From the NCBI RefSeq assembly GCF_016019935.1, contig NZ_JAECMT010000008.1, positions 33,355-97,354 of the forward strand: a stretch of DNA of 64,000 nucleotides, read 5' to 3'. This document shows, piece after piece, positions 1 through 7,890 of this stretch. This DNA is from Paenibacillus sp. GSMTC-2017 (GTDB taxonomy: Bacteria > Bacillota > Bacilli > Paenibacillales > Paenibacillaceae). Made by a program: the position numbers and the translations under genes. Each line of letters begins with the position of its first letter. Position 1 is the first letter of the stretch. A model generated the notes under the pieces. It saw only the letters and a list, made by a program, of their open reading frames with translations. It had not been told where the DNA came from and did not search any database.

Positions 1-241
1 CCTTTAATTCATCTATATCTAATACATTTTCGATTAAGACGACCGTTCCTTTATTGCCTAGAGGGTCAAATTCATGATTGATTGTCGTTATATATAAATC
101 ACTTACCGTTGATCGCGCGGTCATTAAGTCTATATGTTGAATGATCGCAGGAATGCCATGGTCTTTGAATATTTGCTCTGTTTGGAGTCGAAGCAAAAAG
201 CTTGTACCGAGACCCAAGCTACACACTACGGACACATTCAA
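1..241 (-). CDS. PTS EIIB component, lactose/ascorbate type (partial)
   Basis: This is the first 80 codons of a gene that runs off the left edge. It looks like a phosphotransferase-system EIIB of the UlaB/SgaB-like fold, which takes phosphate on a cysteine from EIIA and passes it to a sugar bound by the EIIC permease. I see VVCSLGLGTS near the N-terminus with Cys7 in the phospho-cysteine loop, then beta strands such as LYITT and VVLIEN. The start is a TTG whose last two bases form the TGA of the upstream regulator gene, so translation is probably coupled. An EIIC gene should follow outside the window. Substrate cannot be told from this part. Confidence 0.75.
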   Translation of the reverse strand, partial: MNVSVVCSLGLGTSFLLRLQTEQIFKDHGIPAIIQHIDLMTARSTVSDLYITTINHEFDPLGNKGTVVLIENVLDIDELK

Positions 242-2424
242 AACGTCTCATCCTTTACCGATTTAATCAACTCTAAGGCCGTTTCGATTCTATAGGTCTG
301 AAGCAATCTTTCAAGCTTATCTTTATCCATTAGAATCCCTGTCAGTTCCTTAAGTGCTGGAAGATGATTATGCCCATCTGACGATGCAAAAATAATAATA
401 AGTCTAACCGGGTCAAACTTGTTATGTCCGAAGGAAATCGGTTTATAGAGCGTAATTAAGCTCATACAAGTCTTTATCACGCCGTCGGACGGCTTTGCAT
501 GCGGCATCGCGATTGCTGGAGATATAACGCAATAGGGGCCAAGAGGGCCTGTACGCTCACAACTCTTTAGCAATGCATCGACGTATCTAGGCAATATAAC
601 ATTTTGTTCTAGAAGCATATTTGCGCCTTCTCGGACTGCCCCCCTCCAATCGGAGTAGCTAGCCTGCAACTTTATCGTACCAGTAGTAAGTAGCTCACTG
701 AGGGATGGTGCTCTATCCGGCATTTCTTGCGCCGGCTCATCCTCATTGATCGGAACATCCTCTGACTCAAGATGTAGCTGTAGCTGAAAAAGCGACTGAA
801 GCTCTGCTCTTAGCCCCTTCTCATCTGTGATGAGACAATGTTTAGCGACTATTTCCATTACATGATCGTATTTCAGCCTCTGATCAGAAGACGAGGAGCT
901 TTTGCTATCTAACAAAGCATTAAGATTGGCACAATCCTCCTCCGTTAGTAACGGATTTACTTGCAAATACGGAATTGGGGTCTGATCCAGATAGATCGTG
1001 GAGACGATTAAGTCGATATCCAACATCGTTCGTTGTAGGAAAGCTTGATAGGATAACGTCTCTACTATTTCTAAATTAGGGAACTGGCTTCGCAGACGAG
1101 ATTCCAAAATACGCGCCGTGCCAATTCCTGATGAGCAAACTGTAACTACACGTATTTTGTGCGATTGATTGTTCATTTGGCGTTCGACAGCAGCGCAAAA
1201 ATGAAGAGTAATGTATGCAATTTCTTCATCGATGATCTTCTTGCCTGTAAAGCTGTCAATCGATAAACATGCTCGTTTCACGCAAGCGAACAAATTAGCG
1301 TACTTCTTCTGTATATCGGCAGCAAACGGATCAATGAGCTGCATATCAAACTGAACACGATGAATCGTCGGGATGAGATGGAGAAGCAGATCGTTAAAAA
1401 GCTTTTCAAATCCGCCAAATTTATAACCCAAGCTAAGCTCCACTTGCAAAATCAGATCGTGACAGATGACCTCAATTGGTCTTAGACTAGCCGCAGACTG
1501 CTCCTGCCTTGCATCTCTATGGATGCTTGTACACAATATATATAACATCATATTAACGACTTCTGGTTCCGGAAATGCGATACCAAAATAAGTCGCAATG
1601 TCATCGCACATCTCACTTACGACGTCGAATTCTCGCAGTTTCTGTAAACCCGTCGCATCTGGTACGACGTAATCGCCAATATTCCCCGTCTTTAGTCGTT
1701 CGATCGTCACTCCAATATGAATGATAAGCGTAGAGAAGGAAATGTCAGTAAACTGAATGTCTAGCTGTTTCTCTAGTTGATGCACACTCATCTTCAAAAA
1801 CTCCACCTTCTTGGCATCAAACAAATCACCAATCATGGAAGCGATTTCAGGATTAAGTTCGCTAAGTGTAAGCGAAAAGTCCTTCACCAATTTAGCGATG
1901 TTATCCTTGTTCGCGTCTGCTAAAAGCAGCTCCATTACCGCCCTGCGCTTGAACCGTTCCTCGCCCTCTACATAAACGCCTCTATTTGTTTTTTTCACTA
2001 GTTTCATATGTTTCTGCAGCAACCATTCTTCCACACTGCTTAAATCTTTGACGATTGTCGTTCTGCTCACCATCAACGTTTCTGCAAGTTTCTCCAGCGT
2101 AATCGGATTGTCCGTCTTAAACAATTGGAGTACAATTCGCATCTTCCGCTCGTCCTTCGACATGAAATAATCATAAGGCTGTAGAGAACGGATAAGATCG
2201 GATAATCGTTCACAATCCACAGCAGACAACGTATGAAGCAATCCTTTGGTTTTACTGCGAATAAGCGGATTGAACCAATGTTCTTTCAGAAATTCATCAA
2301 TAGTATTCAGATCAGATAAAATGGTTCGATAGGTGACGTTAAACGATGTTGCCAGATCTCCAGGTTTCACTTGGTCTTGTGCGATAACAAGTTTCAAAAT
2401 CTCAATGCAACGGGAATTGATCAT
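238..2424 (-). CDS. PRD-containing transcriptional regulator with EIIB and EIIA domains (MtlR/LicR type)
   Basis: A 728-residue PTS-controlled activator or antiterminator-like regulator. Domains in order: two DNA-binding HTH modules (about 1-60 and 90-150), PRD1 (about 190-305), PRD2 (about 315-415), an EIIB-like domain (about 424-510) with Cys430 in TVCSSGIGT, and a C-terminal EIIA domain (about 580-725) with His642 in MPHAKPSDG. In this family PTS phosphorylation of PRD histidines, the cysteine and the EIIA histidine sets activity according to sugar supply. I start at the ATG at 2424, directly after the TAA of the HPr-like gene and with GGGGG upstream; the in-frame TTG at 2436 lies too close to its purine tract. 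It probably controls the PTS genes to the left and perhaps the divergent ABC importer. Confidence 0.88.
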   Translation of the reverse strand: MINSRCIEILKLVIAQDQVKPGDLATSFNVTYRTILSDLNTIDEFLKEHWFNPLIRSKTKGLLHTLSAVDCERLSDLIRSLQPYDYFMSKDERKMRIVLQLFKTDNPITLEKLAETLMVSRTTIVKDLSSVEEWLLQKHMKLVKKTNRGVYVEGEERFKRRAVMELLLADANKDNIAKLVKDFSLTLSELNPEIASMIGDLFDAKKVEFLKMSVHQLEKQLDIQFTDISFSTLIIHIGVTIERLKTGNIGDYVVPDATGLQKLREFDVVSEMCDDIATYFGIAFPEPEVVNMMLYILCTSIHRDARQEQSAASLRPIEVICHDLILQVELSLGYKFGGFEKLFNDLLLHLIPTIHRVQFDMQLIDPFAADIQKKYANLFACVKRACLSIDSFTGKKIIDEEIAYITLHFCAAVERQMNNQSHKIRVVTVCSSGIGTARILESRLRSQFPNLEIVETLSYQAFLQRTMLDIDLIVSTIYLDQTPIPYLQVNPLLTEEDCANLNALLDSKSSSSSDQRLKYDHVMEIVAKHCLITDEKGLRAELQSLFQLQLHLESEDVPINEDEPAQEMPDRAPSLSELLTTGTIKLQASYSDWRGAVREGANMLLEQNVILPRYVDALLKSCERTGPLGPYCVISPAIAMPHAKPSDGVIKTCMSLITLYKPISFGHNKFDPVRLIIIFASSDGHNHLPALKELTGILMDKDKLERLLQTYRIETALELIKSVKDETF

Positions 2425-2425
2425 A

Positions 2426-2695
2426 TTAGCCCCCAAATCCTTCGTCTGTTAGCCCTTCCAAAAGCTGCTGCATTTCGGCAACTGCCAGTACTTCATCTGC
2501 ACCCTGTACATCTAGCTGAACTTTAGACCCTTCCTGAACACCGAGCAGCATAAGAGATATTGTACTTCTTAACTCAGCAATCTTTCCATCATAAGAAAGA
2601 TGCATCCTTGAGAGATAGGTTTCTGCTCGTTTCGATATAATCACACATAATCTAGCATGTAGGCGTGACTTCACTTTAAGTTGTATCGTTATCAT
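2426..2695 (-). CDS. HPr-like phosphocarrier protein (paralog)
   Basis: An 89-residue protein that aligns along its whole length with HPr, the histidine phosphocarrier of the PTS. The active-site segment is LHARL: His13 and Arg15 are kept but the usual proline after HAR is leucine. Ser44 in LRSTI sits where HPr has the regulatory Ser46, and the C-terminus EGFGG resembles that of Bacillus HPr. It is the first gene of a unit with the PRD regulator, whose start follows its stop by one base. A GGAAG ribosome site lies 6 bases before the ATG. I infer a dedicated phosphate donor or regulatory partner of the adjacent PTS proteins rather than the general HPr of the cell. Confidence 0.8.
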   Translation of the reverse strand: MITIQLKVKSRLHARLCVIISKRAETYLSRMHLSYDGKIAELRSTISLMLLGVQEGSKVQLDVQGADEVLAVAEMQQLLEGLTDEGFGG

Positions 2696-2718
2696 TCCAA
2701 CACTTCCACAATTTGTTT

Positions 2719-2738
2719 ATACCTATTTTAATAGGTAT
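2719..2738. promoter_or_regulatory. 20-bp palindrome, candidate operator
   Basis: Perfect inverted repeat with 9-base arms ATACCTATT and AATAGGTAT around two T. It covers the likely -10 box of the minus-strand regulator unit and lies about 80 bases upstream of the likely -35 of the ABC importer. No T-tract follows it, so an operator is more likely than a terminator. Confidence 0.6.
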
Positions 2739-2753
2739 GTCTACAGTCATCAA
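2725..2753 (-). promoter_or_regulatory. Predicted sigma-A promoter of the HPr-like/regulator unit
   Basis: TTGATG (2753-2748) and TAAAAT (2730-2725) are separated by 17 bases, about 30 bases before the HPr-like start codon. The -10 box is inside the 20-bp palindrome. Confidence 0.5.
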
Positions 2754-2814
2754 GACGGGTATTTCACCACTTTATTTCACAATCCAATATGAATAAAAGT
2801 GACTTAATGGGTAA

Positions 2815-2844
2815 TTGTGGTATTTAATCTACAACTTTTATAAT
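2815..2844 (+). promoter_or_regulatory. Predicted sigma-A promoter of the ABC importer operon
   Basis: TATAAT at 2839-2844 is a perfect -10 box; TTGTGG at 2815-2820 is a weak -35 with an 18-base spacer. A strong AAAGGAGAGG ribosome site follows at 2860-2869 before the ATG at 2876. Confidence 0.55.
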
Positions 2845-2875
2845 AAAACTATCATCCAGAAAGGAGAGGATCATC

Positions 2876-4585
2876 ATGAGTCAACTTGCCACCGCAAGTG
2901 GAAAATCACCGCCAAAGAAAGAACGCAACAATCCATTGAAAAAACTAGCAAGAGATCCTATTCTTCTTGCCACGATTATTTTCGTTATCGTTTCCCTATT
3001 CATATTCGTGGTGCTACCTCTATTCGAAGTATTAAAGCAAAGCTTTGTAGCTACGGATGGATCATTTACTATTCAAGCTTACGTAAGCGCCTTCACTTCT
3101 TCTGCAAACTTCACGGCGATTACAAATACACTAGTGCTTGCCACAATTGTAGGTGTACTTGCAACGTTTATCGGATTTATGTTTGCTTATGCCGGAGCTT
3201 ACATACGCCTCCCTGGTAAAAAGCTATTTAATCTAATCGCAATGCTTCCGATTATTTCACCGCCATTCGCTGTTGCGCTTTCTACTATTCTTCTCTTTGG
3301 AAGTCGCGGATTGATCTCTCATGACTTGCTCGGAATTGATAGCGCTAACATTTATGGATTAAAGGGTCTGATCTTCGTTCAGACATTGTCCTTCTTTCCA
3401 ATCGCTTATTTACTGCTTAATGGTGTTATGAGATCTATTGATCCATCCATTGAGGAGGCTGCTCGTAACTTAGGAGCATCTCGCTGGAACACCTTCTCGA
3501 AAGTAACATTCCCACTTGTAAAACCAGCAATCTCGAACGCATTCCTGCTCGTCTTCATCAAATCAATCGCAGACTTCGGTAATCCGATTACTATTGGCGG
3601 AGATTACACGACACTCGCAACCCAAATTTATTTGCAGGCGATCGGCAACTATGACATGCAAGGAGCAGCAGCAATGGCTGTCATCCTACTCGATATTTCC
3701 ATCATCTTGTTCATTATTTCTAAGTACTACTTGGAGAAAAAGACATTCATCACTGTAACGGGCAAGTCCTCTCGTGATCGTGTCTTGATTGGTGAGCGAC
3801 ATATCGCTTTACCTATCTCTGTATTTTGTCTAAGTATATCAACTGTTGTCATCTTGCTGTACGCACTCATCCCACTTGGCTCGTTCGTTAAGCTATGGGG
3901 AATCGACTACAGCTTCACTTTTGATCACTATATTTATGCCTTTGAAGTAGGCAAGAAGGCGCTCATCGACACTACTCTTCTATCTTTAATCGCAATGCCA
4001 ATTACCGGAGTGCTAGGTATGATTATTGCATACTTGCTCGTTCGCAAGAAATTTTTCGGCAAAACGTTTATCGACTTTACGACGATGCTAAGCATCGGTG
4101 TACCGGGAACAGTTATTGGAATTGGTTTTGTACTTGCCTTTAACTCTGCTCCACTAGCACTTACAGGTACAGCAGCAATTCTCGTTATCGCTTTCGTATC
4201 ACGAAGTTTACCTGTAGGGATCAAAGCAGGACAAAACTCATTGCGACAAATTGATCCAAGCATTGAGGAAGCAGCCATGAACCTTGGTGCAAATTCGTTC
4301 AAAGTGTTTACGAGCGTTACACTGCCTTTGATCAAAACGGCCTTCTTTGGTGGTCTTGTCTATTCCTTCATCAAGAGCATGACATCGATGAGCGCTATTA
4401 TTTTCTTAATATCAGCAAAGTACAAACTGCTTACGATTTCTATCTTGGATCAAGTGGAGTCCGGCAAGTTCGGCGCAGCTTCTGCATTCTCGACTATACT
4501 TGTCATCATTGTATACATCGTCATCTTTATTCTATATCGTTTGATTGCTCTGCTCGGCGTAAATAAAAAGGACATATCGATGTAA
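2876..4585 (+). CDS. ABC importer permease, two fused MetI-type domains (AfuB/FbpB family)
   Basis: A 569-residue integral membrane protein with about 12 transmembrane segments in two homologous halves. Each half carries the EAA loop that docks the ATPase: IEEAARNLGAS near residue 197 and IEEAAMNLGAN near residue 465. This arrangement is typical of FbpB/AfuB permeases, often annotated as ferric iron transport but known in the AfuABC case to import sugar phosphates. The N-terminus is cytoplasmic and basic. It is the first gene of a three-gene operon with the ATPase (44 bases downstream) and the binding protein. Because a PTS-type regulator is divergent from it, I favour an organic phosphate or sugar phosphate as substrate. 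Confidence 0.88.
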   Translation: MSQLATASGKSPPKKERNNPLKKLARDPILLATIIFVIVSLFIFVVLPLFEVLKQSFVATDGSFTIQAYVSAFTSSANFTAITNTLVLATIVGVLATFIGFMFAYAGAYIRLPGKKLFNLIAMLPIISPPFAVALSTILLFGSRGLISHDLLGIDSANIYGLKGLIFVQTLSFFPIAYLLLNGVMRSIDPSIEEAARNLGASRWNTFSKVTFPLVKPAISNAFLLVFIKSIADFGNPITIGGDYTTLATQIYLQAIGNYDMQGAAAMAVILLDISIILFIISKYYLEKKTFITVTGKSSRDRVLIGERHIALPISVFCLSISTVVILLYALIPLGSFVKLWGIDYSFTFDHYIYAFEVGKKALIDTTLLSLIAMPITGVLGMIIAYLLVRKKFFGKTFIDFTTMLSIGVPGTVIGIGFVLAFNSAPLALTGTAAILVIAFVSRSLPVGIKAGQNSLRQIDPSIEEAAMNLGANSFKVFTSVTLPLIKTAFFGGLVYSFIKSMTSMSAIIFLISAKYKLLTISILDQVESGKFGAASAFSTILVIIVYIVIFILYRLIALLGVNKKDISM

Positions 4586-4629
4586 GTTCACTAATCAATC
4601 AGTCAAAACGAGGAGTAGGAGGGCCACAT

Positions 4630-5703
4630 ATGACTTTCAAATCGGTTACTTTACAGAACGTTACCAAAACGTTCGAGGATCAAAACAAAAAATCGGTGCA
4701 TGCCGTTGCTGATGTCAACTTGACGATTAAAGAGGGTGAATTTGCTACTCTGCTCGGTCCATCGGGTTGCGGTAAAACGACGATGCTACGGATGATCGCT
4801 GGGTTCGAGGAAATTACAGAAGGTACTATTTTATTTGGAGAAGACCCTGTTAATGACTTACCGCCTAATAAAAGGGACTGTACGATGGTGTTTCAATCGT
4901 ACGCCTTATTCCCTCACTTGAACGTGTTCGACAATGTCGCATATGGACTAAAACTCAAAAAGATGTCGAAAACCGAAATTGCAAGCAAAGTAGATGAAGT
5001 ACTGAACGTGATGAACTTAGGTGAGCACACGTTCCGTATGCCGAATCAATTGTCTGGCGGTCAGCAGCAACGTGTTGCTCTTGCTCGTGCACTTGTTATG
5101 GAACCAAGTGTATTGCTCTTCGATGAGCCGCTATCTAACCTTGATGCGAAGTTGCGATTGCTCATGCGAGATGAAATTCGCCGTATTCAGAAGATGATTG
5201 GCATTACTGCAATCTATGTTACCCATGATCAAGGTGAGGCACTGAGCATGAGCGATAAAATTATCGTCATGAACAAAGGTCATGTGGAGCAGATCGGTAC
5301 AGCTCAAGAAATTTACCAAAAGCCGCGTACAAAGTTTGTCGCTGACTTCATTGGTACAGCTACCTTCTTAGAAGGAACCGTTATCTCACTTCAGGGAGAC
5401 ACGTTCCAAGTAAAAACAGAAGCTAGCATTTTCAGCACAAAATCTATTGAAGGTGCCGCTGTCGGGGATGTGGTAAGTATCGTTCTTAGGCCGGAGTCGA
5501 TCCGCTTCACAGAACGTTCCGCACATGTCGCTTCCGTTACAAAAAGCGTCTTTATGGGTCAATATCAGGAATACGAGGTCGATTTCGGTGGTCAGTTGTT
5601 GCAGATTACCGTTATGGACCCTCTAAGCCATAAGATTTATGAAGTTGGAAACATGGCCTATCTGGAATTTCCAGAGGAATCACTGCATGTAGTTAAACTA
5701 TAA
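4630..5703 (+). CDS. ABC importer ATPase (AfuC/FbpC/PotA family)
   Basis: A 357-residue nucleotide-binding subunit that powers the importer. Visible motifs are Walker A GPSGCGKT (about 43-50), Q-loop QSYALFPH, signature LSGGQQQR, Walker B LLFDEPLSNLDAK and the H-loop in THDQGEALSMSD. After about residue 240 the TFLEGTV and IVLRPESIRF segments form a TOBE-type C-terminal domain. GGAGGG stands 6 bases before the ATG. The gene is followed after 12 bases by the binding protein gene, so all three subunits should be made together. Family resemblance alone does not fix the substrate. Confidence 0.9.
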   Translation: MTFKSVTLQNVTKTFEDQNKKSVHAVADVNLTIKEGEFATLLGPSGCGKTTMLRMIAGFEEITEGTILFGEDPVNDLPPNKRDCTMVFQSYALFPHLNVFDNVAYGLKLKKMSKTEIASKVDEVLNVMNLGEHTFRMPNQLSGGQQQRVALARALVMEPSVLLFDEPLSNLDAKLRLLMRDEIRRIQKMIGITAIYVTHDQGEALSMSDKIIVMNKGHVEQIGTAQEIYQKPRTKFVADFIGTATFLEGTVISLQGDTFQVKTEASIFSTKSIEGAAVGDVVSIVLRPESIRFTERSAHVASVTKSVFMGQYQEYEVDFGGQLLQITVMDPLSHKIYEVGNMAYLEFPEESLHVVKL

Positions 5704-5715
5704 GGAGGGTTCAAG

Positions 5716-6750
5716 ATGAAAGTATGGTCAACGTTTAAAACGGTAATGGCTGTAACGTTAGTAACTTCACTACTACTAACAGGCTGTGGTGGGAAAAAGA
5801 GCGGTGCAGACGATACACCAAAAAGTTTAACCATGTATATTGGAGTCGTTGAGGAGCAAGCGTTACAAATTGCTAAGCAATTCGAAAAAGACACTGGCAT
5901 TAAAGTAGAATTTGTTCGTATGAGTGGCGGCGAGATATTGGGCCGTATTCGTGCAGAAAAAGACAATCCAAAAGCAAGCGTATGGTATGGTGGCCCTGCC
6001 GACTCTATGATCGCTGCAAAGGAAGAAAACTTACTTGAGCCTTATAAATCCAAAAACGCTGAAAATATCTCTACTAACTTCAAAGATGCTGAAGGCTACT
6101 GGACAGGCATCTATCAAGGCTACCTCGGCTTTGTCGTCGATGGCCGTTACTTGAAAGAGCGTAACATTGAAATTCCGAAAACATGGGATGACCTCCTTAA
6201 ACCGGAATTTAAAGGTCAAATTATTGTAGCTAACCCAGGTTCATCAGGAACAGCTTATGCCTTGCTGTACACGCTTATTAATCTTAGAGGCGAAGAAAAA
6301 GGCCTTGAATACATGAAACAGCTAGATAAACAAATTAAGCAATATACGAAATCAGGATCAGCACCAGCTAAATCTGCAGCTCTAGGAGAAGCTGCGATCG
6401 GCATCACGTTTATTCACAACGGTATTCGCTTGCAGAAGGAAGGCTTCACGAACGTTGAACTGTCTACACCTTCAGACGGTACTGGATTTGAAGTTGGAGC
6501 TGTCTCCATTATTAAAGGCGGACCAGAAATGAAGGCCGCACAAATTTTCGTAGACTGGTCACTAACGAAAGAAGTTCAAGAACTTGGCCAACAACATGGC
6601 TCGTTCCAATTTTTGACGAACCCAGATGCGAAGATGCCAGATGAAGCCGTTCCGTTCAAAGACACAAAACTTATCGACTACGATCTGGACTGGGCAGGTA
6701 AAAACCGTGAGCGTTTAGTTGATGCTTGGGATAAGACAATTAAGGAATAG
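5716..6750 (+). CDS. Extracellular solute-binding lipoprotein (AfuA/FbpA family)
   Basis: A 344-residue lipoprotein that would capture the substrate outside the membrane and hand it to the permease. The signal peptide ends in LLTGC, with Cys24 as the lipidated residue. The fold is the type 2 periplasmic-binding fold (SLTMYIGVVEEQ, VWYGGPADS, IPKTWDDLL, NPGSSGTAY). The paired tyrosines that bind ferric iron in FbpA-type proteins are not seen: the matching stretch reads GITFIHNGIRL. That points away from iron and towards an anionic organic substrate, as in AfuA. AAGGAGGG lies 8 bases before the ATG. It is the last gene of the operon, ahead of a clear terminator. Confidence 0.87.
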   Translation: MKVWSTFKTVMAVTLVTSLLLTGCGGKKSGADDTPKSLTMYIGVVEEQALQIAKQFEKDTGIKVEFVRMSGGEILGRIRAEKDNPKASVWYGGPADSMIAAKEENLLEPYKSKNAENISTNFKDAEGYWTGIYQGYLGFVVDGRYLKERNIEIPKTWDDLLKPEFKGQIIVANPGSSGTAYALLYTLINLRGEEKGLEYMKQLDKQIKQYTKSGSAPAKSAALGEAAIGITFIHNGIRLQKEGFTNVELSTPSDGTGFEVGAVSIIKGGPEMKAAQIFVDWSLTKEVQELGQQHGSFQFLTNPDAKMPDEAVPFKDTKLIDYDLDWAGKNRERLVDAWDKTIKE

Positions 6751-6803
6751 TTGCCACGGGTATTATTTTGCTATTATTAAAGTACGTAGTTACAAAATGT
6801 AAA

Positions 6804-6832
6804 GGGATGCTCATTCGAGCATTCCTTTTTTT
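6804..6832 (+). terminator. Rho-independent terminator of the ABC importer operon
   Basis: Stem GGGATGCTC / GAGCATTCC with one G-T pair and an ATTC loop, followed by seven T. Confidence 0.85.
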
Positions 6833-6858
6833 AGCTAAGAGGTTCAGCAGATACCTAT

Positions 6859-7038
6859 TCATTCAAGACTAGCTACCTCCAGCTTAACGTCAGACACAAC
6901 TGGCGTTAAAAAATTATCCTCTGTATACAAGCCAATACTATATTGATTACGATCATAATCAGACGTTTCAACCTCGATATTAGTCGCTTTTTGTCAATTG
7001 TTCCACGTGAAAACATCGGGTACCTTGTTCAAACTCAT
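6859..7038 (-). pseudogene. Small gene remnant with an in-frame stop
   Basis: An ATG at 7038 with an AGAGGTGAAAGG ribosome site opens a 59-codon frame that is broken by TGA after 14 codons (MSLNKVPDVFTWNN, stop) and then stays open to TGA at 6859. The second part contains YSIGLYTEDNFL and VVSDVKLEVA, which looks like the end of a beta-sandwich domain of an extracellular protein. I do not recognise a family. It may be the end of a deleted gene, or a spurious frame. A parS-like site overlaps its 5' part. The remaining stretch up to the Pel operon holds only the terminator below. Confidence 0.35.
6999..7014. promoter_or_regulatory. parS-like ParB binding site
   Basis: TGTTCCACGTGAAAAC matches the Bacillus consensus TGTTNCACGTGAAACA at 14 of 16 positions, including the central CACGTG; the last two bases differ because of one extra A. 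Sites of this kind cluster near replication origins and load ParB. Location near the origin block is consistent. Confidence 0.4.
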
Positions 7039-7115
7039 CCTTTCACCTCTGTTGCTGAGGATAAAATTCATTTATAACACAACTGCACTTCGAATTGTTC
7101 CTTTCTCTTTATAAA

Positions 7116-7157
7116 GAAAAAAACCTTAACTGAATTCCGTAGAATCAGTTAAAGTTT
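7116..7157 (-). terminator. Rho-independent terminator of the Pel operon
   Basis: On the minus strand an imperfect stem built from CTTTAACTGA and TCAGTTAAGG, with a short central loop, runs into a T-tract of seven. It follows the DUF4956 stop by about 35 bases. Confidence 0.75.
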
Positions 7158-7191
7158 CATCCGTCATATCTATTCCATTTCGTTAATTACC

Positions 7192-7872
7192 TTATTGAGC
7201 ATAATCACCTGAGTAGTTAATAAGCGACGCATCATGCACACCTTCAATTTCACTAATCGTTTGTACAAAAGCTGTATTGTCGTCGCGTAGCATAAGCTCT
7301 ACTGTCAGCTCTGTGAAATCTTTGCGCACCGTCTTAGACTTTAATTTGCTATTTAACTTACGCAATTGAACACGAAGCTCATCATTCGCAGCATCGGTAT
7401 GACGAACGATTAGCAAATACGCTTGCTCCTTCAGCTTCCGTCTCGATAGCCACGCTAACGTTAGTCCAATTACAATGGAGCCACCAAGCGCTAGTGGGTA
7501 CATCTTTGCTCCACTTGCTATCCCCGCTGATATCGCCCAGAACATATATACGATGTCGAGCGGGTCTTTAACCGCGGTTCTAAATCGCACAATACTCAGT
7601 GCCCCAACCATACCAAGTGATAGAACGATATTTGTGCTAATGGTCATAATAATTAGTGCTGTAATCATCGTCATTAAAACGAATGAAACGTTATAGTTAT
7701 AGCTGTAAACTACGCCGCGGAACGTTTTTCGATAGATCCAATAGATGAACATACCGATAATAAAAGAGCTAAATAATCCTAGAAACATATCTACGTACGA
7801 AACACTGCGAAATGCCTCTAAATGAAGTACGCTTTGTTTAATGACATCTTTAAAATTAATGGTGTCTTCCAT
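7192..7872 (-). CDS. DUF4956 membrane protein
   Basis: A 226-residue protein with about four transmembrane segments in its first 135 residues (FLGLFSSFIIGMFIYWIYR, VLMTMITALIIMTIS, LGMVGALSIVRFRTAVKDP, the last a conserved-looking loop of this family) and a soluble C-terminal half of about 80 residues resembling a ferredoxin-like fold. DUF4956 proteins have no proven function; they are commonly found beside VTC-domain and CotH-domain genes, exactly as here. It is the last gene of the Pel operon, 18 bases after the VTC gene, with GAGGTGAGAGC before its ATG. I infer a membrane partner of the VTC protein. Confidence 0.85.
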   Translation of the reverse strand: MEDTINFKDVIKQSVLHLEAFRSVSYVDMFLGLFSSFIIGMFIYWIYRKTFRGVVYSYNYNVSFVLMTMITALIIMTISTNIVLSLGMVGALSIVRFRTAVKDPLDIVYMFWAISAGIASGAKMYPLALGGSIVIGLTLAWLSRRKLKEQAYLLIVRHTDAANDELRVQLRKLNSKLKSKTVRKDFTELTVELMLRDDNTAFVQTISEIEGVHDASLINYSGDYAQ

Positions 7873-7890
7873 GCTCTCACCTCAAACCTT

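Noticed and set aside
2815..3219. Plus-strand frame of 134 codons at the start of the permease gene
   Set aside because: It overlaps the clear permease gene in another frame and its product is Cys/Arg/His-rich with no domain.
2876..6750. Annotation as ferric iron transporter
   Set aside because: Only family resemblance supports it; the binding protein lacks the tyrosine pair and the neighbours are PTS-type.
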